Counted from the stretch's first letter, positions 19,028-30,036 are shown. The stretch is 64,000 nt of DNA from Serratia symbiotica (GCF_000821185.2 NZ_CP050855.1:1612001-1676000), one strand, 5' to 3'. Program-made: numbers and translations. The notes: generated by a model from the sequence alone, not told the origin.

Positions 19028-20038
19028 TTATATATGGGTAACAATATCTTTAATCAAACGCGGCCCGTGGAAGATAAAGCCGGAGTAAATTTGTACCAGA
19101 GTCGCACCCGCCACTATTTTTTCACGCGCCGCCGTCAGTGAATCAATACCCCCCACGCCAATAATCGGCAGATGCCCTTGCAGCTCGTCCGACAGGCGGC
19201 GGATCACTTCGGTACTGCGCAATTGCAATGGACGCCCACTGAGGCCTCCCATTTGCTCACAGTAATTTAATCCCTGGATCAGTTTACGATCTAACGTGGT
19301 ATTGGTGGCTATCACCCCATCGATATTATGCCGCACCAGGCTATCGGCTATTTGGATTAATTCTTCTTCAGAAAGATCCGGGGCGATCTTTACCGCCACC
19401 GGCACGTATTTGTGGTGAGCTTCATGGAGTTCCTGTTGTTTATTTTTAATCGCCGCTAAAAGATCGTCCAGCGCTTCGCCATACTGTAGGGATCGCAAAT
19501 CTGGGGTATTGGGTGATGAGATATTAATCGCGACATACCCTGCATAGGGATAAACTTTCTCCATACAGGTCAGATAATCGTCTTTACCCTGTTCGACCGG
19601 CGTGTCTTTATTCTTGCCGATATTAATCCCGATAATGCCACCGAAATGGGATTGCTTAACGTTTTCGACCAGATTGTCCACACCATGGTTATTAAAGCCC
19701 ATACGGTTAATCAAGCCTTCAGCTTCCACAACGCGGAACAGGCGCGGCTTGTCATTGCCCGGCTGTGGACGCGGTGTCACGGTGCCTATCTCCACATGGC
19801 CAAAACCCAACGCGCCAAATGCGTCGATACACTCACCATTTTTATCCAGGCCAGCTGCCAATCCCAACGGGTTTTTAAACGACAGCCCCATGCAACTTAC
19901 CGGCTTGGTTGGCATTGACTGGCGGACAAGAAACGCTAATGGGGTGTCGGTAATACGGCGCAATTGTTGTAAGGTCAATGCATGCGCGCACTCAGGATCG
20001 AGCTGGAACAACACTTTCCTCATGATGGGATAATACAT
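19028..20038 (-). CDS. pyrD: Dihydroorotate dehydrogenase (quinone), class 2
   Basis: 336 residues, the standard length. It oxidises dihydroorotate to orotate at the inner membrane with FMN and quinone, in pyrimidine synthesis. The N-terminal helical membrane-contact segment ([16 protein letters not shown]) marks class 2. The catalytic serine sits in [14 protein letters not shown], and the FMN phosphate loop in IGVGGIDS near the C-terminus. It lies downstream of pepN on the same strand across a 307 bp gap. A C-rich stretch in the mRNA leader, used for control by start-site switching in E. coli, was not examined in detail. Confidence 0.96.
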   Translation of the reverse strand: MYYPIMRKVLFQLDPECAHALTLQQLRRITDTPLAFLVRQSMPTKPVSCMGLSFKNPLGLAAGLDKNGECIDAFGALGFGHVEIGTVTPRPQPGNDKPRLFRVVEAEGLINRMGFNNHGVDNLVENVKQSHFGGIIGINIGKNKDTPVEQGKDDYLTCMEKVYPYAGYVAINISSPNTPDLRSLQYGEALDDLLAAIKNKQQELHEAHHKYVPVAVKIAPDLSEEELIQIADSLVRHNIDGVIATNTTLDRKLIQGLNYCEQMGGLSGRPLQLRSTEVIRRLSDELQGHLPIIGVGGIDSLTAAREKIVAGATLVQIYSGFIFHGPRLIKDIVTHI

Positions 20039-20345
20039 AAACTCTCCTGATTTCCCGATGGCACATTGGCGGGGTATTATCTGGCATCCCCTGCCAAATT
20101 AGAATATTCCACAAGGTACGCTGCACACACTCGGCGGTGTCCGGTCATTAACCGTGGCAGCGTTGCAGATCCGTAGGGCTGGGCCATGTGAAGGTATTCC
20201 TAGGTTACACGTCGCTTATTTGGCCCACCAGCGGCGCTCACGGGGCAATGACGGAACACAACCCAGGATCTATCCCCCCAGCGCCAGACGGTGAATTATA
20301 AAGGAGACGGCACCTGCCGCCCCCTTTGTATCGTGGTATGATCGG
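20039..20345. other. pepN-pyrD intergenic region
   Basis: Holds the pepN terminator hairpin (20300-20327) and the pyrD upstream region. No coding frame is supported. E. coli carries the ssu and elf genes in this interval; they are absent here. Confidence 0.6.
20300..20327 (-). terminator. pepN intrinsic terminator
   Basis: A 13 bp stem with two mismatches (aaaggagacggca / tgccgccccccttt-like arms, 2 nt loop) lies just after the pepN stop on the minus strand, followed by an AT-rich tract with few Us. Confidence 0.55.
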
Positions 20346-22964
20346 TTAGGCATTGAGCGCTTTGCTGATCTTTTCGTACAGATCGCCCGATAGATTTTCC
20401 AATCCTTTCAACTGCTCCAGCGCTTGTCGCATCAATGCCTGGCGGCCCGCATCATAGCGTTTCAGGTGAATCAACGGTTCGATCAGCCGCGCAGCGATCT
20501 GCGGGTTGCGCTGGTTAAGATCGCTAAGGATTTCCACCAGGAACTGATAGCCACTGCCATCGGCAGCATGAAATGCCGCCGGGTTGCCGGAGGCGAAGCC
20601 GCCGATCAGCGAACGGGTGCGGTTTGGATTGTTCAGGCTGAACGAACGGTGTTGCAGCAAGCCGCGCACTTTGTTCAACACGTCCGCCGCTGGGCTGCTG
20701 CCTTGCAGCACAAACCATTTGTCCATCACCAGCCCATCATTGTGCCAACGTTCGTCGAACGCTGCCAGCAACGCGTCACGGCATGGTAACTGCGCGGCCA
20801 CTGCCGCAGCCAAAGCCGCCAGCAAGTCGGTCATGTTATCGGCCTGATAATACTGTTCGCTCACCCGCTTGTCAGCCAGCGCCATATCCTCTCCGAAAGC
20901 CAAATAGCCCAGGCATACATTGCGTAGGGTGCGCTTGGCGATATCGCTATGCTCAACGCGGTAACTGTCTGTCTTGTTGGCGTGATAAACCGCCAACCAT
21001 TCATCAGCCATTTCCTCCGCCAAGCAGCGGACAATCGCCTCATGCACTGCTGAGATCGCTTCTGGATCAATAGTAGCGAACAGTTCGCCCATCTCATTTT
21101 CGGATGGGAAAGTCAGGATCTGCGCCGCCAGCGCCGGGTCTAGTTGTTCATCTAGCAATAGCGCGCGAAACGCATCGACGACATGCAGCGGCAACGTCAA
21201 CGGTTGCTGCTGCTGATGCTTGACCACGTTAAGCTTGATATAGGTGGCCAACAGGCTCTGCGCAGCATCCCAACGGGCGAATTCATTACGCGCATGTTGC
21301 ATCAGGAAGGTCAGTTGCTGATCGCTGTACGGATAGTCCAACTTCACTGGCGCAGAGAACTCGCGCAACAGTGAGGGTACCGGCTGGTGCGCCACGCCGT
21401 CGAATACGAAGGTCTGCTCCGCGTCAGTCAGGTTCAGCACGTTATTGATTGGCGAACCGTCTTTTTGCAGCGCAATGACGCTGCCTTCGCTGTCGTACAG
21501 TTCAATATCCAGCGGAATATGCAACGGCAGTTTTTCCGGCTGCTCAGCGGTTGGCGTGGTTTTCTGGCTGATGTGCAGGCGATATTGCTGATTTTCAGCG
21601 TCATAGTCATCGCGTATTGTCAGTAGCGGGGTGCCAAACTGGCTATACCAACGGCGGAACAGCGACAGATCGACATTGGAAGCATCTTCCATCGCCTGCA
21701 CAAAATCATCACAGGTAGCGGCGCTGCCATCATGACGCTCGAAATAAAGCTGCATCCCTTTCTGGAAGTTCACCTCGCCCAGCAAGGTATGCAGCATGCG
21801 GATCACTTCAGCCCCTTTCTGGTACACCGTTAAGGTATAGAAGTTGTTCATTTCGATCACTTTATCCGGGCGGATGGCGTGCGCCATTGGGCTGGCGTCT
21901 TCGGCAAACTGTGCGCCACGCATCACACGCACGTTGCTAATGCGGTTAACCGCACGAGAACCCAGATCAGAGCTGAACTCCTGATCGCGAAATACCGTCA
22001 ATCCCTCTTTCAGGCTGAGTTGGAACCAGTCGCGGCAAGTCACGCGGTTGCCCGTCCAGTTGTGGAAATATTCGTGGCCAATCACCGCTTCAATGTTCAA
22101 GTAGTCCGTATCGGTCGCGGTTTCCGCCTTTGCCAGCACATATTTAGCGTTAAAGATATTTAACCCTTTATTCTCCATCGCCCCCATATTGAAGAAATCC
22201 ACCGCCACGATCATATAAATGTCGAGATCGTATTCCAGACCAAAACGGGTTTCGTCCCACTTCATCGAATTCTTTAGTGAGGTCATTGCCCAGTCGGCAC
22301 GATCCAGATTGCCATGGTCAACAAACAACTCCAGCGCGACTTCACGCCCGGAGCGGGTGGTGAAACTGTCGCGCAACACCTCGAAATCACCAGCCACCAA
22401 CGCAAATAGGTAGCAAGGTTTGGGAAATGGATCATGCCACTGTACCCAGTGACGGCCGCCTTCCAGTTCACCCTGACCAATGCGGTTGCCATTCGACAGC
22501 AGGAACGGATAACGTGCCTTATCAGCCACAATGCGCGTGGTAAAGCGCGCTAACACGTCTGGACGATCCAGGTAGTAAGTAATGTGGCGGAAACCCTCGG
22601 CTTCGCATTGAGTGCACAATGCGTCACCGGACTGGTAAAGCCCCTCCAGCGCGGTGTTTTTCGCCGGATAAATATCATTAACGATAGTAAGAGTAAAATG
22701 GTCTGGCAAACCATCGATGACCAGTTGGTTCTCCTGAAAACGGTAGGCGCTCCACGCCTGGCCATCAACCTGAATACTCACCAACGTCAGCTCTTCACCG
22801 TCCAGTACCAGCGCCGCCTCGGTGTCTCCTTGGCGTTTAATTTTGCTGACGGCAGTGACGTGGGTGATGTCTGCATCCAGTTCAAAATCCAGGTCGATAT
22901 GGGTGATAGTGTAATCTGGCGCACGATAATTGTGGCGATACTGCACCTGCGGTTGTTGTGTCAT
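20346..22964 (-). CDS. pepN: Aminopeptidase N
   Basis: 872 residues (870 in E. coli), the major cytosolic broad-specificity M1 aminopeptidase. The substrate-binding GAMEN motif is at 261-265, and the zinc site HEYFH at 297-301 is followed by the third ligand glutamate at 320. The ERAP1-like C-terminal helical domain is complete. It is divergent from pncB across a 583 bp gap that carries a dispersed repeat. Confidence 0.97.
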   Translation of the reverse strand: MTQQPQVQYRHNYRAPDYTITHIDLDFELDADITHVTAVSKIKRQGDTEAALVLDGEELTLVSIQVDGQAWSAYRFQENQLVIDGLPDHFTLTIVNDIYPAKNTALEGLYQSGDALCTQCEAEGFRHITYYLDRPDVLARFTTRIVADKARYPFLLSNGNRIGQGELEGGRHWVQWHDPFPKPCYLFALVAGDFEVLRDSFTTRSGREVALELFVDHGNLDRADWAMTSLKNSMKWDETRFGLEYDLDIYMIVAVDFFNMGAMENKGLNIFNAKYVLAKAETATDTDYLNIEAVIGHEYFHNWTGNRVTCRDWFQLSLKEGLTVFRDQEFSSDLGSRAVNRISNVRVMRGAQFAEDASPMAHAIRPDKVIEMNNFYTLTVYQKGAEVIRMLHTLLGEVNFQKGMQLYFERHDGSAATCDDFVQAMEDASNVDLSLFRRWYSQFGTPLLTIRDDYDAENQQYRLHISQKTTPTAEQPEKLPLHIPLDIELYDSEGSVIALQKDGSPINNVLNLTDAEQTFVFDGVAHQPVPSLLREFSAPVKLDYPYSDQQLTFLMQHARNEFARWDAAQSLLATYIKLNVVKHQQQQPLTLPLHVVDAFRALLLDEQLDPALAAQILTFPSENEMGELFATIDPEAISAVHEAIVRCLAEEMADEWLAVYHANKTDSYRVEHSDIAKRTLRNVCLGYLAFGEDMALADKRVSEQYYQADNMTDLLAALAAAVAAQLPCRDALLAAFDERWHNDGLVMDKWFVLQGSSPAADVLNKVRGLLQHRSFSLNNPNRTRSLIGGFASGNPAAFHAADGSGYQFLVEILSDLNQRNPQIAARLIEPLIHLKRYDAGRQALMRQALEQLKGLENLSGDLYEKISKALNA

Positions 22965-23547
22965 AAAATCCTTCGACGTCTTTAGTAAGTGACAAATGTC
23001 AGGCCAGCATCATCTACGAATGCGTAGAGAGACGTCAGTGCGCGTTTGCCCGATTAGCCCGATGGTGATTAAATGTATCACAGCTAAGCACTATAACGTT
23101 GAACCTGTTACCTTTGCAGCACTCCACATGCTCTCAACGACGTCAAGTCTGTTGTGTCCGTTGATTCCAAAGTGGCCTCGGCTACAGCCAACATTTGAAT
23201 TTGAGCGAAAAAAACCTTTTCCCGATAAACCGATGTAGAAGTCATAGATTCCGTTCCTAGCTATGATATTCTTTAGTGTCGAGAACTTAGATCCTATCCC
23301 ATTGGGCTATTTTATTTGCCATTTTGTACCTGCGCAGCGCTCACCATTCCCACGTACCCCTGTACGCTCCGGTTGTTACGTGCTGTCCCTGCGCAAACTG
23401 GCCAGCAACAAGGTACGCTTACCGGGATAGGCCCTTAGTCCTGTTTTGTTTTCCACTTTGCATAAACTATTTGCAAGCAAAATAAAAAAATCATTCAAAT
23501 AACTGATTGATAAGATAATACATCTGGCGAGGGTGCTGTAACACGCT
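22965..23547. other. pepN-pncB divergent intergenic region
   Basis: Contains the dispersed repeat at 23293-23431. The remainder (22965-23290 and 23432-23547) is unassigned. The AT-rich 23460-23530 region just before pncB is the likely pncB promoter zone; an NadR site was not identified. Confidence 0.5.
23293..23431 (+). repeat. 139 bp MITE-like dispersed repeat, copy 1
   Basis: Bounded by an 8 bp inverted repeat, cctatccc and gggatagg. It shares long stretches (for example ggctattttatttgccattttg and the cgctgcggttgtt-like core) with the reverse complement of 44718-44857. There is no coding capacity. Confidence 0.8.
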
Positions 23548-24741
23548 ATGACTCAATACGCTTCCCCCATTTTGACATCACTGCTTGATACTGACGCCTA
23601 TAAGTTTCATATGCAGCAAGCTGTGTTGCACCGCTATCCCACAATCAGCGTTGCAGCGGAATTCCGCTGTCGTGGTAACGAGTTGCTGGGTGAGTACGCC
23701 GATGAGATCCGTGCGCAAGTCGCACTGATGAGCCAATTGGCGCTGACCGACGCGGAATTTGCCTATCTCTCAGGACTCCCCTTCTTCAGCCACGACTACC
23801 TGAATTGGCTACGAGATTTTCGCTACCATCCGCAGCAGGTGAGCATCGAAAACCGCAGTGGCAAACTACAGATACGTATCGCCGGGCCGTGGTGCGAGGT
23901 GATCATGTGGGAAGTGCCGCTACTGGCGGTAATCAGCGAGGTGGTACACCGCCACCGCTCGCCAGAGGTCACCCCGGAACGGGCTGTCGCCCATCTGCGC
24001 AGCAAGTTGTTGCAGTTCAAAAACCTGGCTAGCGATGTAGATATATCGCGTTTCAAGCTGGTGGATTTTGGCACGCGTCGCCGTTTCTCGCAGGGCGTGC
24101 AACAGGCGATTGTCAGCACCATGAAGGCAGAGTTTCCGTATTTGGCCGGTACCAGCAATTATGATCTGGCGCATCTGTGGGATCTGGCACCGGTTGGTAC
24201 CCAGGCGCATGAGTGGTTCCAGGCTCACCAGCAGATCAGCCCGGTTTTAGCCAACAGCCAACGCGCTGCGTTGCAGGCTTGGCTGGATGAATATCCGGAT
24301 CAACTCGGCATCGCGCTAACCGACTGCATCACCATGGATGCTTTCCTGCGCGATTTTGGCCCGCAATTCGCTCAACGTTACCAGGGGCTGCGCCACGATT
24401 CGGGCGATCCGTTCGCATGGGGCACGAAAGCGATCGCCCATTACCGGGCACTTGGCATCGACCCGATGAGTAAAACACTAGTGTTCTCGGATAACTTGGA
24501 TCTGGATAAGGCGCTGGCGCTGTACCGCCACTTCTACCAGCACATCAATCTGGTGTTCGGCATCGGCACCCGCCTGACCTGCGATATTCCGGGCGTCAAG
24601 CCGCTGAATATCGTGATTAAATTGGTCGAATGTAAAGGCAAACCGGTAGCCAAGCTTTCCGATAGCCCAGGGAAAACCATCTGTCAGGATCAAGCCTTCG
24701 TCAAAGCCTTGCGCAAAGCCTTCGATCTCTGCCGCTGGTGA
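23548..24741 (+). CDS. pncB: Nicotinate phosphoribosyltransferase, C-terminus altered by frameshift
   Basis: PncB makes nicotinate mononucleotide from nicotinate and PRPP for NAD salvage. The 397 residues match the family end to end until the last few, with conserved [31 protein letters not shown] and RHDSGDP blocks. The frame ends [10 protein letters not shown]. Reading one frame over from the same point gives DLPLVKKTC and a stop at 24754-24756, which is the family-type tail. A 2-base insertion (a duplicated ct in gatctctgcc, about 24725) has replaced the last residues. The active site is untouched, so the enzyme may still work. Confidence 0.93.
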   Translation: MTQYASPILTSLLDTDAYKFHMQQAVLHRYPTISVAAEFRCRGNELLGEYADEIRAQVALMSQLALTDAEFAYLSGLPFFSHDYLNWLRDFRYHPQQVSIENRSGKLQIRIAGPWCEVIMWEVPLLAVISEVVHRHRSPEVTPERAVAHLRSKLLQFKNLASDVDISRFKLVDFGTRRRFSQGVQQAIVSTMKAEFPYLAGTSNYDLAHLWDLAPVGTQAHEWFQAHQQISPVLANSQRAALQAWLDEYPDQLGIALTDCITMDAFLRDFGPQFAQRYQGLRHDSGDPFAWGTKAIAHYRALGIDPMSKTLVFSDNLDLDKALALYRHFYQHINLVFGIGTRLTCDIPGVKPLNIVIKLVECKGKPVAKLSDSPGKTICQDQAFVKALRKAFDLCRW

Positions 24742-24905
24742 AAAAAACCTGTTGACGCTTTCTTTGCCGGATATAGCACCAAGAAATGTGGCAACCATCT
24801 GGCGATTTCTGCTTGTGCTCTGCCCTGCGGCAAGTAACATAGCAAACATCCCCATATTCTTGGGTTATCAGCCAATTCTAAACCAAATATTGAAGAGAGA
24901 AATCT

Positions 24906-26306
24906 ATGAGCGTAGTGCCTGTAGTCGATGTGCTGCATGGTCGTGCTGCGGTTGACAGTGAAGTCACCGTGCGCGGATGGGTACGTACCCGGAGAGATTC
25001 TAAAGCGGGTATCTCCTTTCTGGCCGTTTATGACGGTTCCTGCTTTAATCCGTTACAGGCTGTGGTTGATCATTCTCTGCCGAATTATCAAGATGAAGTA
25101 CTACACCTGACCACCGGTTGTTCGGTTGAAGTCACCGGCAAGGTTGTCGCATCGCCAGGTGAAGGCCAAAGTTTCGAGTTGCAGGTCACTGCTATCAACG
25201 TGGTCGGCTGGGTAGACGATCCAGACACCTATCCCATGGCAGCCAAACGCCACAGCATTGAGTATCTGCGTGAAGTAGCCCATCTGCGCCCACGTACCAA
25301 CCTGATCGGCGCTGTGGCGCGCGTGCGCCATACCTTGGCACAGGCTATTCACCGCTACTATCATGAGAATGGGTTTTTCTGGGTATCTACCCCACTGATT
25401 ACCGCCTCTGATACCGAAGGTGCTGGCGAAATGTTCCGCGTTTCTACGCTGGATCTGGAAAACCTACCGCGCACCGACCAAGGTGCTATCGATTTCAGCG
25501 AAGACTTCTTCGGCAAAGAAGCTTTCCTGACCGTATCTGGCCAGTTAAACGGCGAAACCTACGCCTGCGCGCTATCAAAAATCTATACCTTTGGCCCAAC
25601 CTTCCGTGCTGAAAACTCCAACACCAGCCGCCACCTGGCGGAGTTCTGGATGATCGAGCCGGAAGTCGCTTTTGCTACACTGGATGACGTTGCCGCACTG
25701 GCGGAGAAAATGCTGAAGTATGTGTTCCAGGCCGTCTTGAATGAGCGTATAGACGATATGAAATTCTTCGCCGAGCGCGTCGACAAAGACGCCATTGATC
25801 GCCTGCAACGTTTTGTTTCTTCCGATTTCGCGCAGGTTGGCTACACCGAAGCAGTAGAGATCCTCCTCGCTTCCGGCCAGACCTTCGAAAACCCAGTATC
25901 CTGGGGCATTGACTTGTCTTCCGAGCATGAGCGCTATCTGGCGGAGAAACATTTCAAGGCCCCTGTGGTGGTGAAAAATTACCCAAAAGACATCAAAGCC
26001 TTCTATATGCGTATGAATGACGATGGCAAAACTGTGGCCGCAATGGACGTATTGGCACCGGGCATTGGTGAGATCATTGGCGGCTCTCAGCGTGAAGAGC
26101 GCCTAGATGTGCTGGATCAGCGTCTGGCAGAAATGGGGCTGAATAAAGAAGACTACGGGTGGTATCGTGACTTACGCCGCTACGGCACCGTACCTCACGC
26201 CGGCTTTGGTTTGGGCTTTGAACGTTTAATCGCCTACGTCACCGGTGTACAAAATGTACGTGATGTGATCCCATTCCCACGTACCCCACGCAATGCAAGC
26301 TTCTGA
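24906..26306 (+). CDS. asnS: Asparaginyl-tRNA synthetase
   Basis: 466 residues, the family length. It has an N-terminal OB-fold anticodon-binding domain (about 15-105), then the class II catalytic domain with motif 2 ([17 protein letters not shown]) and motif 3 ([15 protein letters not shown]). It charges tRNA-Asn in the cytosol. An AGAGAG ribosome site is about 8 nt before the ATG. It lies between pncB and the porin gene, as in E. coli. Confidence 0.97.
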   Translation: MSVVPVVDVLHGRAAVDSEVTVRGWVRTRRDSKAGISFLAVYDGSCFNPLQAVVDHSLPNYQDEVLHLTTGCSVEVTGKVVASPGEGQSFELQVTAINVVGWVDDPDTYPMAAKRHSIEYLREVAHLRPRTNLIGAVARVRHTLAQAIHRYYHENGFFWVSTPLITASDTEGAGEMFRVSTLDLENLPRTDQGAIDFSEDFFGKEAFLTVSGQLNGETYACALSKIYTFGPTFRAENSNTSRHLAEFWMIEPEVAFATLDDVAALAEKMLKYVFQAVLNERIDDMKFFAERVDKDAIDRLQRFVSSDFAQVGYTEAVEILLASGQTFENPVSWGIDLSSEHERYLAEKHFKAPVVVKNYPKDIKAFYMRMNDDGKTVAAMDVLAPGIGEIIGGSQREERLDVLDQRLAEMGLNKEDYGWYRDLRRYGTVPHAGFGLGFERLIAYVTGVQNVRDVIPFPRTPRNASF

Positions 26307-26350
26307 ATTAACCCGTTCAAATACCTTTTCAACGATATTTGTTACAAAAC

Positions 26351-26374
26351 AAGGCCAGATTTATGCTGGCCTTG
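26351..26374 (+). terminator. asnS terminator hairpin
   Basis: aaggccag / ctggcctt stem of 8 bp with an 8 nt loop, 45 bp after the asnS stop. The U tract is weak (gcgcattt), so it may be only partly efficient. Confidence 0.55.
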
Positions 26375-26416
26375 CGCATTTATGGATATTGACCCATATC
26401 ACAAAGTTCCCAAAAA

Positions 26417-26456
26417 TTTACAATTTGTAACACATGATTTCTTTTTGAAACCACAT
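26417..26456 (+). promoter_or_regulatory. Tandem OmpR-like binding sites upstream of porin gene
   Basis: Two adjacent 19-20 bp blocks, tttacaatttgtaacacat (26417-26435) and tttctttttgaaaccacat (26438-26456), resemble the OmpR F-box pattern TTTACTTTTTGAAACATAT. They lie 155-195 bp before the ATG, where E. coli ompF has its F1-F3 sites. This fits osmoregulation by EnvZ/OmpR (inference). Confidence 0.6.
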
Positions 26457-26610
26457 TGAGAGATTGGTAGCACTTTCGTTCTAGATTAACCTGCCCGTGA
26501 ATGGAACACTGCGTTCAGACACAGGTCGGCACCAATCTATCAACAATAGTTCAAAAGGATTATTGGTGGCAGTGGCACAGGTGCCCGAATAACACCAATG
26601 AGGGTAATCA

Positions 26611-27708
26611 ATGATGAAGCACAACATTCTTGCAGTAGTAATCCCAGCTCTGTTAGCTGCTGGTGCAGCAAACGCAGCAGAAATCTACAACAAAGACGGC
26701 AATAAGTTGGATCTGTACGGTAAAGTTGTCGGTCGGCATTACTTTTCCAAGGACAAACACCAGGATAAAGATAAATCCTATGCTCGTATGGGCTTCAAAG
26801 GGGAAACCCAGATTACTGACCAACTGACTGGTTATGGTCAGTGGGAATACAACCTTGCGACTAACCACGCTGAATCTCAAGGTTCCAGAGATAGCGAAAC
26901 TCGTCTGGGCTTCGCTGGTCTGAAATTTGCTGACTACGGTTCATTCGACTATGGCCGTAACTACGGCGTACTGTACAACGTGGAGAGCTGGACAGATTCA
27001 CTGCCGGAGTTTGGTGGCGACACTTACTCTTCTACCGACAATTTCATGACTAGTCGTACCAACAGCGTTGCAACTTACCGTAACAACAATTTCTTCGGCT
27101 TGGTTGACGGCCTGAACTTCGCTTTGCAGTATCAAGGTAAAAACACTGCGAAAGAGCGCGACATCGAGGAACAAAACGGCGAAGGCTGGGGTATCTCCTC
27201 TACTTATGACATCGGTGAAGGCATAAGCATTGGTGCTGCCTATGCGTCTTCTAACCGTACCGAAACGCAGAAGTTGAAAGATAAAGAGCTTGGCAAAAAG
27301 GCTGAGGCCTGGACTGTGGGTACAAAATACGATGCCAACAACGTTTACCTGGCAGCTATGTACGCAGAAACCCGCAACATGACGCCATTCGGTAAAGACT
27401 CCTATGTGAATGGCATCGCTAACAAAACTCACAACTTCGAAGTGACCGCACAGTACCAATTCGACTTTGGCCTACGTCCAGCAGTATCCTACCTGCAATC
27501 TAAAGGTAAGAACATACACTACGCAGGCACGGGGCATGACCAAGATCTGGTTAAATATATTTCTGTTGGTAGCACTTACGAATTCAACAAAAATATGTCC
27601 ACTTATGTTGATTACAAAATCAACCTGCTGAACGACAACGAGTTCACTAAAGCCACTGGCACCACTACCGATAATGTCGTCGCTGTGGGTCTGGTTTACC
27701 AGTTCTAA
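26611..27708 (+). CDS. ompF: OmpF-type general porin
   Basis: 365 residues. The signal peptide [22 protein letters not shown] is almost the OmpF signal and is followed by the mature start [17 protein letters not shown]. It is a 16-stranded outer-membrane trimeric porin for passive diffusion of small hydrophilic solutes. The PEFGGD segment of the constriction loop L3, the repeated aromatic girdles and the C-terminal VGLVYQF with terminal Phe (signal for BAM) are all present. The first extracellular region is lysine/aspartate rich ([11 protein letters not shown]), longer and more charged than in E. coli. Its position between asnS and aspC supports ompF. Confidence 0.93.
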   Translation: MMKHNILAVVIPALLAAGAANAAEIYNKDGNKLDLYGKVVGRHYFSKDKHQDKDKSYARMGFKGETQITDQLTGYGQWEYNLATNHAESQGSRDSETRLGFAGLKFADYGSFDYGRNYGVLYNVESWTDSLPEFGGDTYSSTDNFMTSRTNSVATYRNNNFFGLVDGLNFALQYQGKNTAKERDIEEQNGEGWGISSTYDIGEGISIGAAYASSNRTETQKLKDKELGKKAEAWTVGTKYDANNVYLAAMYAETRNMTPFGKDSYVNGIANKTHNFEVTAQYQFDFGLRPAVSYLQSKGKNIHYAGTGHDQDLVKYISVGSTYEFNKNMSTYVDYKINLLNDNEFTKATGTTTDNVVAVGLVYQF

Positions 27709-27737
27709 GTTATTGCGCTTAACGCTGGTTTAGCGTC

Positions 27738-27939
27738 TATAACCCTAAATAATTCACGTTGCAGGAAGGCAGCAACCTAGCGACAAATAGGTCGCGAACC
27801 GATTCGAACGGCGCTTGTGCTGCGCCGCAGGCGGAACCTCAAGGATGAGGTTTATGGATACCCAGGAGCATACAACAGTCAGTGACTGGGGTAAGCGAGG
27901 AAAGCTAGCGCACAGGCAAGGTGAAATATGGCGGGTATA
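27738..27939 (+). repeat. Palindromic intergenic repeat, expanded copy A
   Basis: Its ends (ctaaataattcacgttgcagg and gcgcacaggcaaggtgaaatatg) match the reverse complement of 31465-31587. About 80 bp of extra sequence sits in the middle (27780-27860), containing its own hairpin (gcgcttgtgctgcgc). Repeats of this type recur between genes in Serratia and Yersinia, as far as I recall. Confidence 0.75.
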
Positions 27940-27965
27940 CTTAGTTAGAAATAAGGCTTCGGCTT

Positions 27966-28001
27966 AATGCCGGTCACCTAAGGTGATCGGCATTGTTTTT
28001 T
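27966..28001 (+). terminator. Intrinsic terminator after porin gene
   Basis: A near-perfect stem aatgccggtcacc / ggtgatcggcatt followed by gtttttt. It lies 258 bp after the ompF stop, beyond the repeat, so the repeat may be part of the ompF 3' UTR. Confidence 0.8.
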
Positions 28002-28003
28002 GA

Positions 28004-28774
28004 TAGGTCTTTGACTCGTCTTGCTCTAACCTCTTGGGATAATTTCACGCCCACCGAAAGGTAATACCAGATTAACAGGCCTATCCATAAAAGTGCTTCA
28101 AATGACCCGCTATCGTCCACAACATTGGCTGATAAGCAAAATGCCAAACCTTATTGAATGTACTACCCGCAGTCGCCCAACAGCCCCTGTTTGGCCTCAG
28201 GGTATCCTCATTCTATTGCCCAACGTTGCGCATAAAGTTCATTCACGCGCGTGGCCGGATAACGCAAGCGACAATATCCTTGAGATTAACGGTCTGGGAA
28301 ACAGGACACTGGCTGAATACCGCCATACCGATGCCCAGCTACATCCTAGATCCCAGTGGGAGTTTGCACTTGCGAAAAGTGACAGTCTCAGTAGGCGTTA
28401 ATGCTTGTTCGATCAGGCTGACGGCAGCAAGTCGGCAAAGGGTTGAAGCTGCTCTGGCGCACTAAGCGTGATGATGCCAATTGCTTGAGATAGTTGCATA
28501 AAAAAGGGCCATAAATGAACCCTTGTTACACCCGTATGCGCATCGTTCAACCGATCCTTAAATGATCAGCATTAGGGCTTCGGCTCTGTTTTTTTGTGCG
28601 TTCCGCTAACTTTTTATCCTGCTACTTTCCCCTTCTCAATCGTTTTTTCTGTTGGCTTCATCACCTACTTCATAATATTGCAGTGTTTTTATCGCAGGCG
28701 GTTGGCAAACCCCATCACTGGCGCTACCCTGATGCCCACCGTCTGCTTAACCCCGAGATTTGGAAACACCCGAC
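28004..28774. other. Unassigned region upstream of aspC
   Basis: About 770 bp. Plus-strand frames of about 100 codons (28093-28401, 28154-28465) do not match a family I know and overlap each other in different frames. This looks like decayed coding sequence. The aspC promoter should lie near the right end. No RNA gene was seen. Confidence 0.5.
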
Positions 28775-29965
28775 ATGTTTAAAAAAATCACAGCTGCACC
28801 AGCCGACCCAATCCTGGGCCTGGCCGACATCTTCCGCACGGACGCCCGCCCAAATAAAATCAACCTGGGCATTGGTACTTATAAAGATGAAACCGGTAAA
28901 ACTCCGGTGCTAACCAGCGTCAAAAAAGCTGAGCAATATCTGCTGGAGAATGAGACCACCAAAAACTATCTCGGTATTGAAGGTATTCCGGCATTCGCCA
29001 ACTGTACGCAAGAGCTGCTGTTCGGCAAACAAAGCCCTATCATCGCCGACAAGCGCGCACGTACCGCGCAAACGCCCGGTGGCACCGGTGCCCTGCGGGT
29101 AGCGGCTGACTTTATCGCCAATCAAACCAATGCTAAGCGCATTTGGATCAGCAACCCAAGCTGGCCAAACCATAAAAACGTCTTCACCGCCGTGGGTCTG
29201 GAAGTGCGGGAATATACCTACTATGACGCTGCCAACCATGCGTTGGACTTTGATGGCCTGCTAGGTAGCCTGAAGCAGGCCCAGGCCGGCGACGTGGTGC
29301 TGTTCCACGGTTGCTGCCATAACCCGACTGGCATCGATCCCACCGCCGAACAATGGCGTCAATTGGCTGAGCTTTCCGCCATCCACGGCTGGTTACCGCT
29401 GTTCGATTTTGCATACCAAGGGTTTGCCAAGGGCCTGGAAGAAGATGCTGAGGGCCTGCGTATTTTTGCTGCCCAACATCAGGAGTTGATCGTCGCCAGT
29501 TCTTACTCGAAGAATTTCGGGTTGTACAATGAACGCGTGGGGGCCTGCACTCTGATGGCCGCAGACGTTGAAACCGCCGATCGCGCATTCAGCCAAGTGA
29601 AAGCGGCTATTCGCGCTAACTATTCCAACCCGCCGTCTCATGGGGCAGCCATAGTAGCTACCATCCTGACCAACGACGCACTGCGTACACTGTGGGAGCA
29701 GGAACTGACTGATATGCGTCAGCGTATCCACAGTATGCGTCAGTTGTTTGTGAATACCTTACAGGAGAAAGGCGCTCAGCAGGACTTTGAGTTTATCATC
29801 AGCCAGAACGGCATGTTCTCATTCAGCGGTCTGACCAAAGAACAAGTTCTACGCCTGCGTGATGAATTTGGCGTGTACGCGGTAAACTCTGGCCGTGTTA
29901 ATGTTGCGGGCATGACGCCAGACAACATGGCACCGTTGTGTGAAGCCATCGTTGCCGTGCTGTAA
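28775..29965 (+). CDS. aspC: Aspartate aminotransferase
   Basis: 396 residues, the same as E. coli AspC, with the conserved start [21 protein letters not shown] chose the ATG at 28775 for this match; an upstream in-frame ATG at 28760 would add five residues. It is a PLP-dependent class I transaminase making aspartate from oxaloacetate and glutamate. The PLP lysine is in [10 protein letters not shown], substrate-binding arginines are in RANYSNPP and the C-terminal SGRVNVAGM, and the tyrosine is in [11 protein letters not shown]. Confidence 0.97.
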   Translation: MFKKITAAPADPILGLADIFRTDARPNKINLGIGTYKDETGKTPVLTSVKKAEQYLLENETTKNYLGIEGIPAFANCTQELLFGKQSPIIADKRARTAQTPGGTGALRVAADFIANQTNAKRIWISNPSWPNHKNVFTAVGLEVREYTYYDAANHALDFDGLLGSLKQAQAGDVVLFHGCCHNPTGIDPTAEQWRQLAELSAIHGWLPLFDFAYQGFAKGLEEDAEGLRIFAAQHQELIVASSYSKNFGLYNERVGACTLMAADVETADRAFSQVKAAIRANYSNPPSHGAAIVATILTNDALRTLWEQELTDMRQRIHSMRQLFVNTLQEKGAQQDFEFIISQNGMFSFSGLTKEQVLRLRDEFGVYAVNSGRVNVAGMTPDNMAPLCEAIVAVL

Positions 29966-29985
29966 GCATACCGGCATATAGCCAC

Positions 29986-30012
29986 AAGGGGCGCTCACCG
30001 CCCCCCTTATAT
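29986..30012 (+). terminator. aspC terminator hairpin
   Basis: An aaggggcg / cgcccccctt stem with a ctcac loop, then tatatattt, about 20 bp after the aspC stop. gloC converges on it from the other strand. Confidence 0.6.
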
Positions 30013-30036
30013 ATTTCTGCAAGGAAATAATAACCT

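Noticed and set aside
27738..27939. Riboswitch or tmRNA-like RNA
   Set aside because: The structure is explained by an intergenic palindromic repeat shared with 31465-31587.
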